Shown in pieces: positions 11,335-20,971 of a DNA stretch of 64,000 nt. The translations under genes and the position numbers were made by a program. Source of the stretch: Pontibacter rufus. GTDB taxonomy: Bacteria; Bacteroidota; Bacteroidia; Cytophagales; Hymenobacteraceae. Below the pieces are notes generated by a model. It saw only the letters and a program-made list of their open reading frames with translations. It was not told the DNA's origin and ran no database searches. Numbering within the stretch: position 1 is the first letter of the stretch; every line of letters starts with the position of its first letter. Location: the NCBI RefSeq assembly GCF_015694705.1, contig NZ_JADQDR010000001.1, positions 124,001-188,000 of the forward strand, in the 5' to 3' direction.

Positions 11335-13128
11335 TCAATAGCCCGGGTTCTGGACAATTTCCGGATTTTGATCGATTACGGCCTGGGGCACAGGATTTAA
11401 ATACATTTTTTGAGTAAAAACATGCGGATGATTAAGCGGAACAGGTTCATAGATCCATACGCCTTTATTATCCGCAGGAGAAGAGTTTGTGATTTTCATG
11501 CCATGCCGTTCTTTGTTCATGACATCCTCGGCAACCTTCCAGCGGATAATATCATAAAACCTTTTGTTTTCAAAACAAAGCTCAACTCTCCGCTCATGGT
11601 GAATGGCCTTACGCATTTCATCCTGGCTCAGACCGGCCGGAAGGTCCGGGAGATCTGCTCTATGTCTAACGGAATTGATGGCATTATATACAGAAGGATC
11701 AGGCCCCACTGCTTCGTTCTGCGCTTCGGCATACCCCAGCAAAACCTCCGCGTAACGATAATAAATAAAGTTAGCACCACTTACCGGGCCGCCACCAGGG
11801 CGCACCAGCGGATTCAATTTCTTTTTAAAATAATAACCGGTGTTACCTACATCGTCAGTACCAAAATCAATTTGGTTTTTTGAGGGATGCACCTTATCAA
11901 TGCGGGTGTAAATAGTATCCGCTATTGACATCCAATCCATTTTATACGGAGCACCGTCATAAACAATCCAATCGTAAAACCTTTCTTCACGGCCGACATA
12001 AGGGTTCTGCGGATCATAACCAGAGGCAGGATCGGTGATGGGTTTCCCGTTAGCCATGAAGAACTGATCCACCAGCTCCTGGGTAGGATCGTAATTACCC
12101 CAGGTATAATATACGCCATTAATCCAGACAGGACCTCCAAACTGTTCAAAAGACGATCCCATCGTATTCGCCACGACCTGCCTGTCCCAGACTACTTCCG
12201 GGTTGTATTCGTTACCCTCATACCATAAGGCGGATAGATCCGAAAACAAGGCATAAGGGTGTCCATCCCCATACTTATCTATAAACTCTTTAAAAGTTGC
12301 AGCAGCCTTAGCCCATCTGCCCGCATCATAACTTCCGTATCCTGCTACCTTGTTCGCATCAGCTCCTGCTGCCGGTTGAGGAGCATTAAAAGCAGGGCTG
12401 GCTGCATATAACTCGACCCACCCTTTTAAAGCCAGCGCCGCACCCAGTGTTGCCCGGCCTGCATTTGCATCACCGGCATTATATTTAACTGCTAACGTGT
12501 TGTTATTGATAATCGAATCTAGCTGGGATGTTATAAAGTCGGTTGTTACTTCGAAGGTACTTCTGGACTTATAAATTTGCGTACTGTCCATTGTTCTTCT
12601 ATCCATTGCCTCTGTAATAATAGGAAGCCCTCCTAAATGCATCCACAGCTCGCTATAAAAATACGCTCTGAGAAACCTGGCTTCATCCAGCCGCTTTTTC
12701 ATCCACTCCGGTGAGAAATTAGCTGCGTTCTCGTTTACCTTCTGTATGAAGGTGTTGCATTTTCTTATGTTAGTATAGGTAGTGGGCCAGTTGGTTAAGT
12801 CTGCCGGACCTGTGATCCCTCCCCAAACGGTATAGTTACTGGAAGATGGTTCTATAATGCCTTGCTTCCAGTTCCATGAAGTGTAGTAGAAGCCGGCATC
12901 ATTATCATCGGTGAAATTGTCCAGGTTCTCGGGTTGGTTCCATTTGTTGGGCAGGCTGCCGTAAATGTCATTCAGGAAAAGGTCTGCATTTGCATCTGAT
13001 GCCCACTGGGTATCATCGTTGAGTTTGCTTAAATCAGTATTTTCAAGAAAATCCTTATCACAGGAAACCATACTTATCAGTAACAGCCCGATGAACAGTA
13101 TACTGCTGATTTTTTTTATATTCGTCAT
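11335..13128 (-). CDS. SusD/RagB family nutrient-binding outer-membrane lipoprotein
   Basis: 597 residues from the ATG at 13128, chosen because it gives a lipoprotein signal (MTNIKKISS to LISMVSC, then DKDFLE); a longer frame upstream overlaps the SusC end and spoils the signal. The Cys-Asp-x-Asp-Phe-Leu-Glu opening, TPR-like helices in the first half and the C-terminal RHRADLPDLPAGLSQDEM and RRVELCFENKRFYDIIRW segments are typical of SusD. It is anchored on the cell surface, caps the SusC pore and binds glycan. It starts 32 bases after the SusC stop, as is normal for a cotranscribed SusCD pair. Confidence 0.96.
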   Translation of the reverse strand: MTNIKKISSILFIGLLLISMVSCDKDFLENTDLSKLNDDTQWASDANADLFLNDIYGSLPNKWNQPENLDNFTDDNDAGFYYTSWNWKQGIIEPSSSNYTVWGGITGPADLTNWPTTYTNIRKCNTFIQKVNENAANFSPEWMKKRLDEARFLRAYFYSELWMHLGGLPIITEAMDRRTMDSTQIYKSRSTFEVTTDFITSQLDSIINNNTLAVKYNAGDANAGRATLGAALALKGWVELYAASPAFNAPQPAAGADANKVAGYGSYDAGRWAKAAATFKEFIDKYGDGHPYALFSDLSALWYEGNEYNPEVVWDRQVVANTMGSSFEQFGGPVWINGVYYTWGNYDPTQELVDQFFMANGKPITDPASGYDPQNPYVGREERFYDWIVYDGAPYKMDWMSIADTIYTRIDKVHPSKNQIDFGTDDVGNTGYYFKKKLNPLVRPGGGPVSGANFIYYRYAEVLLGYAEAQNEAVGPDPSVYNAINSVRHRADLPDLPAGLSQDEMRKAIHHERRVELCFENKRFYDIIRWKVAEDVMNKERHGMKITNSSPADNKGVWIYEPVPLNHPHVFTQKMYLNPVPQAVIDQNPEIVQNPGY

Positions 13129-13159
13129 GGTCAGTCTCTTTATCAATTTGTAAAAAAAA

Positions 13160-16100
13160 CTAGAAAGTTGCATTTAGACCCAAAGTATACACCTTTTGGT
13201 TAGGGTAGGCTGTTTCACGATCGGTATAACCAACTTCGGGATCCATAAAATTGAGCTTGCTTGTCGTTAGCAGGTTCTGACCTGAAAAATATACCCTTAC
13301 CGCCTGTATCCTCAGGCTTTGCGTAATGCTCTGAGGAATTGTATAACCTAAAACAGCCGTTTTCAATCTAAGATACCCTGTATTCGCCATCCAGAAGTCT
13401 GAGCTTTGGGTGTTGTTGGCATAAGGCGACTGATTAGCCCGCGGATATCTCGCATCAGGGGTATTAGGAGTCCAATGGTTATTATAATATTCGTAAGATG
13501 AATTACTGTTATTATTATTAAACGGAATGGTTTGAAATCCCCGGATATCAAGGCTTGCCAGGGCCGAGCCCTGGAAAAACAGGCTCAGGTCAAACCCTTT
13601 CCAAGAGGCTGAAGGGGTAAATCCATAACTTATAAATGGATAAACCGGATAACCAATAACGGTTTCATCATTTGAGTCGATCTTACCGTCCGGCTTGCCT
13701 TCAGGCCCACTTATGTCTTCATACCTGATATCGCCCGGGTGCAAATCACCAAATTGTATTACGTCATAACCGTCTGCGGCATCAATGATGCCATCGTCGT
13801 TTTTATCATCAGCAGTGCTGAATAAACCCAGCGCGTGATAGCCGAATGGAGTGCCCAAAGGCCTGCCGGTCCGGCTACGATTAGGATCATTTCGCGTGGC
13901 ACTGGTTTCGAATACCTGAAGCATTTTGTTCTTGGCATAACTAAAGTTGCCGTCCAGACTTAAACTAAGGCCATTATCAAACTGGTGCGAGGTGCCAAGT
14001 GTCAGCTCTATGCCGTGGTTGGACATGATGCCCTCATTCTCATCAGAAAGAGGTAAGCCATACTCAACAGGGACACTAACGGCCGGAGGCAATAACATGC
14101 CGGTCCTTCTTTCATGAAAGTAGTCCGCCTCAATATCCAGCAAGCCATTCCAAAGGGTAGCTTCGAAACCTACATCCGATTTTGTAGAGATTTCCCAGGT
14201 GATGTTGGGGTTCGCTTCCAGTGGAATATAGGTTCCCGGCACCATCGTTCCATTACCAAAAGCATAGGCGTTTCCGTATAGGTTGTAGCCGTTTAAGTAT
14301 TGAAAAGCAGAACCGGCCAGGTTACCCGATTTACCCCATGATCCCCTTAGCTTTAAGAAGTTTATGAAGGAAGCATTGTTTCTGATAAAGTTTTCTTCGG
14401 ACAGCACCCAACCCACAGAGAAAGCAGGGAAATAGCCCCATCTTTTATTGGGGGCAAAATAGTAGTGGCCATCATAACGGCCGGATGCCTCCAGCAAATA
14501 TTTATTAGCGAAATTGTACCCGAACCGGTAAACAAAACCAAGCTGGCTTCCTGTGGACGAGGAGCCGCTGTTGTCGAAATCATTCTTATCTGAACTTCCC
14601 ATGTTTAGTTCATCTACATTTACAGGGAAGTTATTCCGCCGGGCTGAGAAAAATTCATAGGCGTTGGTACGTGCTTCAGCAACTATCAAGCCTGTTACCT
14701 CATGCTTTCCAAATGTATTTTGATAATTCAGATAGCCCTGATACGTAAAATTCTGGCTTTTAGAATACTGTTGGTTCAGCCAGGTATAAGTGGCAGCACC
14801 TCCTTCAGACGTTGATATCTGCCTGGTGTAAGTATAGGGGGTAGTGGTGGTATCCTGGGAATAAAAATAGAATGGCGTGTGCCACGATTTTATCGTCCGC
14901 TGGCTGGGATCGTAGCTAAAGGTACCCTTAATGCTTAACCCTTTGATAAACGACAACTCCTGTTTAATGGCAAGTGTTGTTAATAAAGTGTTATTCGTGT
15001 TGTTTAAGTACCCCGCATTCAGAATTCCTACCGGAGAGTTACCGGCAAATTCGCCCCAGAGGTTATTGCTGTAATATAAATGGGCTAAAGGGATCAGCTT
15101 ATATGCGCTGCGGAAAAGCTGCCCTGTGGAGACGGCGGCATCCACCGATTTGCTTTTTTCTATTGTTCCCAGTAAAGACAGGGACACTGTCGTGGTTTTG
15201 GTAGCCTCCGATTCCAGGTTAATATTATAGTTATACCGGCTGTAGCCTACCTGATCAAACATTCCGTCCTGTTTCAGGAATCCCAAGCCTGCATAATATT
15301 TTATCCTGTCCGATCCACCGCTTAACTGTACATTATAGTTTTGTATCGGGGCATTCATGTTTATAATGTCCCGTGTATCGGTTTCAGGATATCTGTCAGG
15401 ATCTTGCGCATGCAACTGATCATAATTATTAATCAGGTTTTCATCATAAGGCAGTTGAGTACCTGTTGGGTTCTCGTTTAAATAAGCTTCGTTATGCAGG
15501 CGCATGTAATCCTGGGCATTCAGCATTTCAGGGTAGTAGGTAGGCGTTTGAATGCCATAATAGGTGTTAAATGATAAAGTTGGAGCACCCTTTTGGCCCT
15601 TTTTAGTGGTAATCAGAATTACACCATTAGCTCCTCCCAAGCCATAGGGAGCTACGGCGGCGGCATCTTTTAAAACCGAAACAGACTCAATGGTAGTGGG
15701 GTCCAGCTGGTTCATGTTGTCCCTGATAATACCGTCTACTACAATTAGTGGCTGGTTATTACCGGTAGTTCCAATGCCCCTTAAGTGGATGTCCGGGGCA
15801 TCCGACCCTGGTTGCCCGCCATTGGGGCGCATACTTACCCCGGCCACTCTTCCGGCTATTGAATTGGAGATATTAGCCACCGGCGCCTCTTCCAATTCGT
15901 CTCCTTTTACCGAGGATACGGCTGCCGTTGTTGATATCTTCTTCTGGGTACCATAACCCACAACCACCACTTCTTCCAGCGCCCTGGTATCGTCGGCAAG
16001 CGTTACATTTACTGTAGTTCTGTTGTTAATGGGTACCTCCTGCGTCTGGTATCCTATGTAAGAGAAGACAAGCGTGCCTTTTCCATCGGGCACTGTGAGC

Positions 16101-16627
16101 GAGAAGTTGCCTTCCATATCCGTCGGAGCCGCCGTGCTTGTCCCTTGCAGCAGCACCGTTACGCCCGGCAGGCCTATCCCCTTTTTATCTGTAACACGTC
16201 CGGTCACCGTGATCTGTGCCTGCGCATTAGTTATGACAGCAGAGAAGCTTGCGGAGGGAGCTTCAGCCTTTGGGAGACGGATATGAATGTTATTGTTAAT
16301 GAGCTTAAATTCCAGTCCCGTTTCTGCTGAAATTTGCTCCAGCACCTTGTTTAGCGGCTCATTCCTGACGCTTATAGACAATGCTTTTTTACCATGTAGT
16401 TCCTTCTCATCAAACGTGAACCGAAATGAGGTCTGCTTTTCGACACTATTTATGAAATCTTCCAGCGAGGCTTTCTTCAGCAGTAGCGTTACTTTGGAAT
16501 TTTGTATGTCTGGCAGCACTTCCATGTCTGCTGCCGAGGCAGAGAAGACAACCGCCAGCAGCGCGAATGCTACAAACAAGGTTCTTCCTGCTCTACCTTT
16601 TAGTAAATAGTAGAAATTATTTTCCAT
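13160..16627 (-). CDS. SusC/RagA TonB-linked outer-membrane transporter with N-terminal STN signalling domain
   Basis: About 1155 residues from the ATG at about 16627, which gives a proper signal peptide (to SASAAD); a TTG 39 bases upstream is possible but adds non-signal residues. Order of domains: secretin/TonB short N-terminal (STN) domain at about residues 45-115, carboxypeptidase-regulatory-like domain at about 140-225 (TGRVTDKKGIGLPGVTVLL), plug at about 230-370 (with a VVVGYGTQKK box and GVILITTKKG), then the barrel ending in an aromatic residue (TLGLNATF). The STN domain marks receptors that signal through an inner-membrane FecR protein, and such a gene is the next one upstream. Expected role: TonB-dependent import of the oligosaccharide target. 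Confidence 0.96.
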   Translation of the reverse strand: MENNFYYLLKGRAGRTLFVAFALLAVVFSASAADMEVLPDIQNSKVTLLLKKASLEDFINSVEKQTSFRFTFDEKELHGKKALSISVRNEPLNKVLEQISAETGLEFKLINNNIHIRLPKAEAPSASFSAVITNAQAQITVTGRVTDKKGIGLPGVTVLLQGTSTAAPTDMEGNFSLTVPDGKGTLVFSYIGYQTQEVPINNRTTVNVTLADDTRALEEVVVVGYGTQKKISTTAAVSSVKGDELEEAPVANISNSIAGRVAGVSMRPNGGQPGSDAPDIHLRGIGTTGNNQPLIVVDGIIRDNMNQLDPTTIESVSVLKDAAAVAPYGLGGANGVILITTKKGQKGAPTLSFNTYYGIQTPTYYPEMLNAQDYMRLHNEAYLNENPTGTQLPYDENLINNYDQLHAQDPDRYPETDTRDIINMNAPIQNYNVQLSGGSDRIKYYAGLGFLKQDGMFDQVGYSRYNYNINLESEATKTTTVSLSLLGTIEKSKSVDAAVSTGQLFRSAYKLIPLAHLYYSNNLWGEFAGNSPVGILNAGYLNNTNNTLLTTLAIKQELSFIKGLSIKGTFSYDPSQRTIKSWHTPFYFYSQDTTTTPYTYTRQISTSEGGAATYTWLNQQYSKSQNFTYQGYLNYQNTFGKHEVTGLIVAEARTNAYEFFSARRNNFPVNVDELNMGSSDKNDFDNSGSSSTGSQLGFVYRFGYNFANKYLLEASGRYDGHYYFAPNKRWGYFPAFSVGWVLSEENFIRNNASFINFLKLRGSWGKSGNLAGSAFQYLNGYNLYGNAYAFGNGTMVPGTYIPLEANPNITWEISTKSDVGFEATLWNGLLDIEADYFHERRTGMLLPPAVSVPVEYGLPLSDENEGIMSNHGIELTLGTSHQFDNGLSLSLDGNFSYAKNKMLQVFETSATRNDPNRSRTGRPLGTPFGYHALGLFSTADDKNDDGIIDAADGYDVIQFGDLHPGDIRYEDISGPEGKPDGKIDSNDETVIGYPVYPFISYGFTPSASWKGFDLSLFFQGSALASLDIRGFQTIPFNNNNSNSSYEYYNNHWTPNTPDARYPRANQSPYANNTQSSDFWMANTGYLRLKTAVLGYTIPQSITQSLRIQAVRVYFSGQNLLTTSKLNFMDPEVGYTDRETAYPNQKVYTLGLNATF

Positions 16628-16778
16628 AAATTTGGGATGTTTAATTTGATTGATTCTTTTAAACAACAGCCTCTCTGTTAAGAATATGCGCCAACAGACT
16701 TCTTATAGAGGCATTTACACCCGGTTCAGAATAGGACCGGGTGTCTTTATAGTATATTTTTAGTCATACTTTATAGAG

Positions 16779-17807
16779 TTAGTTAAACATGATTTTAATT
16801 TCATTGGCAGTTCTTCTGTAAGTAAAGCCCTTTACAAAGCCGACACCTTCCAGTACTTTTTCCAGGGTTTCATCTTCATATTCCCCGGTATAATTCCATG
16901 CTTCGTTCTGCATGCCTTGGCCATCCACTTCTATGTTCACGCCATACCAGTTTTCCAGCTTCTTTATCACCTGGTTCATATCGGCTCCTTTGAAGTACAA
17001 TAAACCCTCTTTCCAGCCAAGCACCTCCTTTCTGTTAAACTCCGTTACAGCTTGTTGTTTTGATACTTTATTGTAGGAGAGCAATTGGCCAGGCACAAGG
17101 CGGGCTATTTGCTGCTCCTGTTGCCCCTGCTCCTGCTTATTTATCTTTACGATGCCTGTCGCCAGGGCTACCGTAGTAACATCATCGCACAAACGATAAT
17201 TGATGTTGAAAGAAGTCCCTACAGCCTGGGTTGAGATGTTGCCGGTATGCACGATAAATGGATGTATTTTATCTTTAGCAACCTCAAAAAAAGCCTCGCC
17301 ATCCAGTAGCACCTCGCGTTTATCAGTGACAAAGTCTTTTAGGTAGGAAACTTTGCTTCCTGCATTCAATTTTATCACGGAGCCATCAGGCAAATGGATT
17401 GTTTTCTTAACACCGGGTGCAGTCACTACCGTCGTATACTCTGCTACCTTTGTGTCAGGCCGGGAATTATACTGCACAAGTGCCACTATAAAACACAAGG
17501 GCAGCAGTACAGCAGCCGCTAACTTTAACCAGATCTCCGGCTCCCGCCAACGAATGGGTCGAACAACAGCAGATACTTCTTTCTCTTGCAACATGCCCAA
17601 CTCATGCTGTTGCCTCTTGATCTGGCTAAATATGCTGCCTGCATCATGCTTCTCGCCTTTAGCCGGATCAGCCTCCTGCCACAGGCGCTGCAGTTCCTGC
17701 TCTTGCTCAACTCCCGGGTTCTGGGCCTCGAACCATTTTAACAAGGCTTGCACCTCCTCTGCCGAGCACTCTCCTCTGTAAAACCTGTCAAGCAAGTCTG
17801 CGTTCAT
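16779..17807 (-). CDS. FecR-family anti-sigma factor
   Basis: 342 residues from the ATG at 17807 (MNADLLDRFYRGECSAEE), a usual start for the family; another candidate lies 42 bases upstream. An N-terminal cytoplasmic anti-sigma region (about 1-85) is followed by one membrane segment (LKLAAAVLLPLCFIVALVQ), a periplasmic FecR domain (GVKKTIHLPDGSVIKLNAGS, LLDGEAFFEVAKD, VHTGNISTQAVGTSFNI) and a C-terminal DUF4974/STN-like domain (MNQVIKKLENWYGVNIEV). It should hold the sigma factor inactive until the STN domain of the SusC protein signals. It is transcribed toward susC and divergently from the sigma gene, with about 190 bases between them. Confidence 0.94.
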   Translation of the reverse strand: MNADLLDRFYRGECSAEEVQALLKWFEAQNPGVEQEQELQRLWQEADPAKGEKHDAGSIFSQIKRQQHELGMLQEKEVSAVVRPIRWREPEIWLKLAAAVLLPLCFIVALVQYNSRPDTKVAEYTTVVTAPGVKKTIHLPDGSVIKLNAGSKVSYLKDFVTDKREVLLDGEAFFEVAKDKIHPFIVHTGNISTQAVGTSFNINYRLCDDVTTVALATGIVKINKQEQGQQEQQIARLVPGQLLSYNKVSKQQAVTEFNRKEVLGWKEGLLYFKGADMNQVIKKLENWYGVNIEVDGQGMQNEAWNYTGEYEDETLEKVLEGVGFVKGFTYRRTANEIKIMFN

Positions 17808-17883
17808 CTGTTTATGTTGGTGTGTATGTATTACACTTATCCCCTCCACTGCACCACCTCTGCCAAAAAAATAATTAAGTACT

Positions 17884-17891
17884 TACTTTTG
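17884..17891 (+). promoter_or_regulatory. Possible -7 promoter box for the sigma factor gene
   Basis: TACTTTTG fits the Bacteroidota -7 consensus TAnnTTTG and lies about 110 bases before the sigma gene. No convincing -33 TTG was found at the usual distance, so this is tentative. The same intergenic region must also serve the divergent FecR gene. Confidence 0.3.
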
Positions 17892-17999
17892 CTATTGCGC
17901 TTTTATCTTTTTTACTTTAAGATATAATCTTTCTTAGCTGTAGCTTTCGGAAAGCCGCATCCCCTTATTTAGTCCTTAACACTTCGCCATCAACATATT

Positions 18000-18590
18000 A
18001 TGAAGACAGAAAGTAATATATGTTTGAAAAGCACCATAAGGGCCCTTAAAACAGGCGACATGAGCGCATTTGAAAGCCTTTACCAAAAATTTGAGCCGAA
18101 GCTATATGCGTTTGCGCTAGGCATGGTCAGGCAGCGTGAGGATGCGGAAGAAGTAGTGCAGGAGGTGTTTCTGAAAGTATGGGAGCGACGGGAGTTGCTG
18201 GATCCGGAACAGAACTTTGATGGCTATCTGTTTAGCATTGTCAAGAACATCGTATACAACAAAACGAGGCGGAAAGTATATGAACTTGCATTTACGCAAT
18301 ATTTAGCCGCAACAGGCACAGGTAAAAGTTGTTCTACAGAAGAAGCAATTGCTTACCAGGATTTGGCAAAGTTGTTGGAAGAAATATATGCGACGCTGCC
18401 TCCGGTGCGGCGACATATCTTTGTGATGAGCCGTGTAGAGGGCAAAAGCAACAGCGAGATTGCCCGGTTGCTGAATACCAGCAACAGCAACATTCAAAAT
18501 CATCTAAACAAAGCACTTAAGCTTGTCAAGGAAAGGTTTAAGGGTTACGAGATTGTTTACGTCGCTTTTATACTTGTAAGCCTCTGTTAA
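18000..18590 (+). CDS. ECF RNA polymerase sigma factor (FecI-like, PUL regulator)
   Basis: 196 residues, slightly longer than the usual 170-190. Region 2 is at about 22-90 (FESLYQKFEPKLYAFALGMV, EDAEEVVQEVFLKVWERR, FDGYLFSIVKNIVYN) and region 4 at about 115-180 (LPPVRRHIFVMSRVEGKSNSEIARLL, then the recognition helix region SNIQNHLNKALKLVKE). It should direct polymerase to the SusCD/hydrolase promoters when released by the adjacent FecR protein. The divergent arrangement with its anti-sigma gene differs from the common co-directional order. The C-terminal tail (GYEIVYVAFILVSLC) is hydrophobic and may touch the membrane. Confidence 0.94.
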   Translation: MKTESNICLKSTIRALKTGDMSAFESLYQKFEPKLYAFALGMVRQREDAEEVVQEVFLKVWERRELLDPEQNFDGYLFSIVKNIVYNKTRRKVYELAFTQYLAATGTGKSCSTEEAIAYQDLAKLLEEIYATLPPVRRHIFVMSRVEGKSNSEIARLLNTSNSNIQNHLNKALKLVKERFKGYEIVYVAFILVSLC

Positions 18591-18723
18591 GTACTTATAA
18601 TAAAATACCCGACGCATTTTCCTGGTTGAAGTTGATGGTATGATTTTGCCCGGCTTGCCTGATAATCCTCTCGGGTTGTTGCCCCGAGCCTTGATTCGCT
18701 CGTAACCGAACTACTCCTCATAC

Positions 18724-19085
18724 TTAATTTGAGGTGCGGTATAGGTGGGCAGGAAGAGAATGCCTCTTCTCCCCGTTGCAGAAGGCCAGCCGTGGCTCTT
18801 GCCAGGAGGCAAACTTGTTGTGGTAGGCCATATCAGTCATCTTAGTCTTAAAGATGCTCTCTGGATCTGCGTTCTATAAGGCAATTTCTTTCCGTCTCAT
18901 ATTCTGCTGTACCGGCATCCTCTACAACTGCTACAGGAAGGCACTGCAGTCATCCTGCACGCCCTGATCAGCGTGAAACAAGAGGGGGTGGAGCAGCGGC
19001 CTGTTTCTGATGGTTATCTGCCGGGCCGCTACGGTGGCCACATTGATAAATCTGCCTATCTAAAACCCATCTGTTAAAGGTAGCA
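18724..19085 (-). pseudogene. Decayed IS3-family transposase (orfB, DDE integrase core) remnant
   Basis: Translated on the minus strand in one frame, the segment matches the order of IS3-type transposase C-termini. ITIRNRP is followed by FHADQGVQ (family FHSDRG-Q with the second catalytic Asp), MRRKEIAL-NADPESIFKT (family MSRKGNC-DNA--ESFFKT with the catalytic Glu), KTKMTDMAYHNKFAS, and GEKRHSLPAHL (family NRKRRHSALGYL). At least four in-frame stops and a small deletion before the GEKRHS part show that it is inactive. The N-terminal half and the terminal inverted repeats were not found. It lies between the PUL sigma factor and the housekeeping MoxR gene, at the right edge of the PUL. Confidence 0.72.
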
Positions 19086-19095
19086 GGTCCACGAT

Positions 19096-20088
19096 TTAGC
19101 TGATAGGCACTTTACGAAGTATGGCTTCTATAAAATCCCGGGTGGCAATGCCGTCGGCTTCGGCTTCATAGTTCAGGATGATGCGGTGGTTCATTACATC
19201 GTGGGCCACTTCCTTAATGTCTTCCGGCAGTACATAATCGCGCTCATCAAAATACGCCACAGCCTTGGCTGCGCGGTTCATGGCTATACTTGCCCGCGGT
19301 GATACGCCAAACTGGATGTAAGGCGCAAAATCAGCCAAATCATACTCGGCGGGGCGACGCGTGGCGAACACCAGTTCAATAATGTAGCGTTCCAGGGTTT
19401 CGGAAATCTGTACCTGGTTTATTTCGTTGCGGATGTCGAAAATATCCTGCTTGGAAAGTACTTTGTGCACCGTGTCGTTGAACGACATGTTGGCCATGCG
19501 GCGCATGATTTCCAGTTCATCTGTTTTTTTGGGGTAGTCGATGTATACTTTCATCATAAAGCGGTCTACCTGCGCCTCGGGCAGCGGGTACGTACCTTCG
19601 TGCTCCACGGGGTTCTGGGTGGCCAGTACCAGAAAAGGCAGGTCGAGGTTGTAAGTAGTTTCGCCGATGGTTACCTGTTTTTCCTGCATCGCCTCCAGCA
19701 GTGCCGACTGCACCTTGGCCGGCGAGCGGTTTACCTCGTCGGCAAGTATAAGGTTGGCAAAAATAGGACCCTTCTTCACCTCAAATTTAGAAGCGTTCTG
19801 GTTATAGATCATCGTGCCGATAAGGTCTGAAGGGAGCAGGTCGGGGGTGAACTGGATGCGCTGAAAATCCAGGCGCAGCGCTTTGGAAAGCGAGTTGATA
19901 GTCAGGGTTTTGGCAAGGCCGGGCACGCCCTCCAGCAGGATGTGGCCGCCGGTAAACAGGCCGATGAGCAGGCGGTTTACCATGTAAGCCTGGCCTACCA
20001 CCACTTTGCTCACCTCATTAACTACCTGCCTTATCTTTTGCTGATTGGCCTTTACTTTGTTCTGGTACGTCAGTTCTTCTGCTGCCAT
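19096..20088 (-). CDS. MoxR-type AAA+ ATPase
   Basis: 330 residues, the usual length. The Walker A motif is GVPGLAKT (54-61), the Walker B region LILADEVNRSPAK, sensor 1 LVLATQNPVEHEGTYPLPEAQ, followed by DRFMMKV and the C-terminal lid with GVSPRASIAM. MoxR proteins are cytoplasmic chaperone-like ATPases that work with von Willebrand-factor-A proteins, usually encoded next to them. No such partner (DUF58 or VWA) is visible here: the upstream neighbour is an unrelated membrane protein gene and the downstream side is the IS3 remnant, so downstream partners may have been lost or lie elsewhere. Confidence 0.95.
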   Translation of the reverse strand: MAAEELTYQNKVKANQQKIRQVVNEVSKVVVGQAYMVNRLLIGLFTGGHILLEGVPGLAKTLTINSLSKALRLDFQRIQFTPDLLPSDLIGTMIYNQNASKFEVKKGPIFANLILADEVNRSPAKVQSALLEAMQEKQVTIGETTYNLDLPFLVLATQNPVEHEGTYPLPEAQVDRFMMKVYIDYPKKTDELEIMRRMANMSFNDTVHKVLSKQDIFDIRNEINQVQISETLERYIIELVFATRRPAEYDLADFAPYIQFGVSPRASIAMNRAAKAVAYFDERDYVLPEDIKEVAHDVMNHRIILNYEAEADGIATRDFIEAILRKVPIS

Positions 20089-20186
20089 GCGGTATCCGGT
20101 ACTTTAGCGCATAAATATAGCGATAATACGGCATTGTTGCCGTGTTATTGCGTATCAGCCGGGTAATAGGCAAAAAAAGCGCCCGG

Positions 20187-20672
20187 TCAGGCGCTTAAGC
20201 TATAAGCCGGCTGTTGTACCAGTGGTGGCCGTACCTCCTGTGGCTGCGGGGCCACATTATTCTGCTTTAGTTTGCTGATACGCTCCTGCTGCGCCTGCCG
20301 AACCATCTCTATGAGGCTGCCTGCGCGGCTTTCCTCCACTTCGAGAGGCAACACCAGCACTTTGTTTGCAGAGATAATGTGTATGCGGCGGTGGCGCGTC
20401 ATCAGGAATAAGGTGATAAAGAAGCCGCTCAGCAAAGCAAAGGAATCATCGAAATAGATGCCAAAGGCAAACATGAGGCTGAGGAACAGGTAAAGACTAT
20501 TGCCTGTGGCTTTTACCTTCCATCCTTCAATATCCTCCAGAAAAAGAAACTTATTGCTGCGGAGGGTCCAGGGGGCAAACCGCTGAATGACACGGTGGGT
20601 GGTGAGCGCCAGTTTCTTATCTACTGTCTGAATCAGATACTGCTCCCCATCTAATAGCTTTGTGTTTACCAT
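20187..20672 (-). CDS. Membrane protein with PH-like fold, unknown function
   Basis: 161 residues from the ATG at 20672 (MVNTKLLDGEQYLIQTVDKK); a longer frame upstream has no support. The N-terminal half (LALTTHRVIQRFAPW, FLFLEDIEGWKVK) has the strand pattern of bacterial PH-like domains. Two hydrophobic segments (LYLFLSLMFAFGIYF and FALLSGFFITLFLM) form a hairpin in the membrane, followed by a charged region (IHIISANKVLVLPLE) and a Gln/Pro-rich tail. I do not recognise a specific family and no function can be given. It is upstream of and co-directional with the MoxR gene, 98 bases apart. Confidence 0.7.
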   Translation of the reverse strand: MVNTKLLDGEQYLIQTVDKKLALTTHRVIQRFAPWTLRSNKFLFLEDIEGWKVKATGNSLYLFLSLMFAFGIYFDDSFALLSGFFITLFLMTRHRRIHIISANKVLVLPLEVEESRAGSLIEMVRQAQQERISKLKQNNVAPQPQEVRPPLVQQPAYSLSA

Positions 20673-20915
20673 TATTAAAGGGGTATTAAGTTTGTGAAAT
20701 TTGGGTTTGGAGTAGCGTAGTAATGTTAGTATCACAGCTTTCGGTGTTGGTTCATGGATAAGATTCCAAAAGCCACCAAATGGTTGCATCTATTGTTCGT
20801 GCAAATATAACTTTTTTACCGGAGTTGCACGCTAAAAATTGCATTATAAATTCGATGTTTTTTTAAACAGCCTTTCTTTGACGCTCTTCGGTATTATTTT
20901 TTGGAGGCAGGAAAG

Positions 20916-20942
20916 AAGCGCTTTGCTCGTGCAAAGCGCTTT
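20916..20942. terminator. Bidirectional hairpin terminator
   Basis: Eleven-base perfect arms (AAGCGCTTTGC and GCAAAGCGCTT) surround a TCGT loop, with A-rich and T-rich flanks. It lies downstream of the acidic-protein gene on the minus strand. Confidence 0.7.
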
Positions 20943-20971
20943 CTGGCAGGGCAGGCGTTTAAAATTTATAC

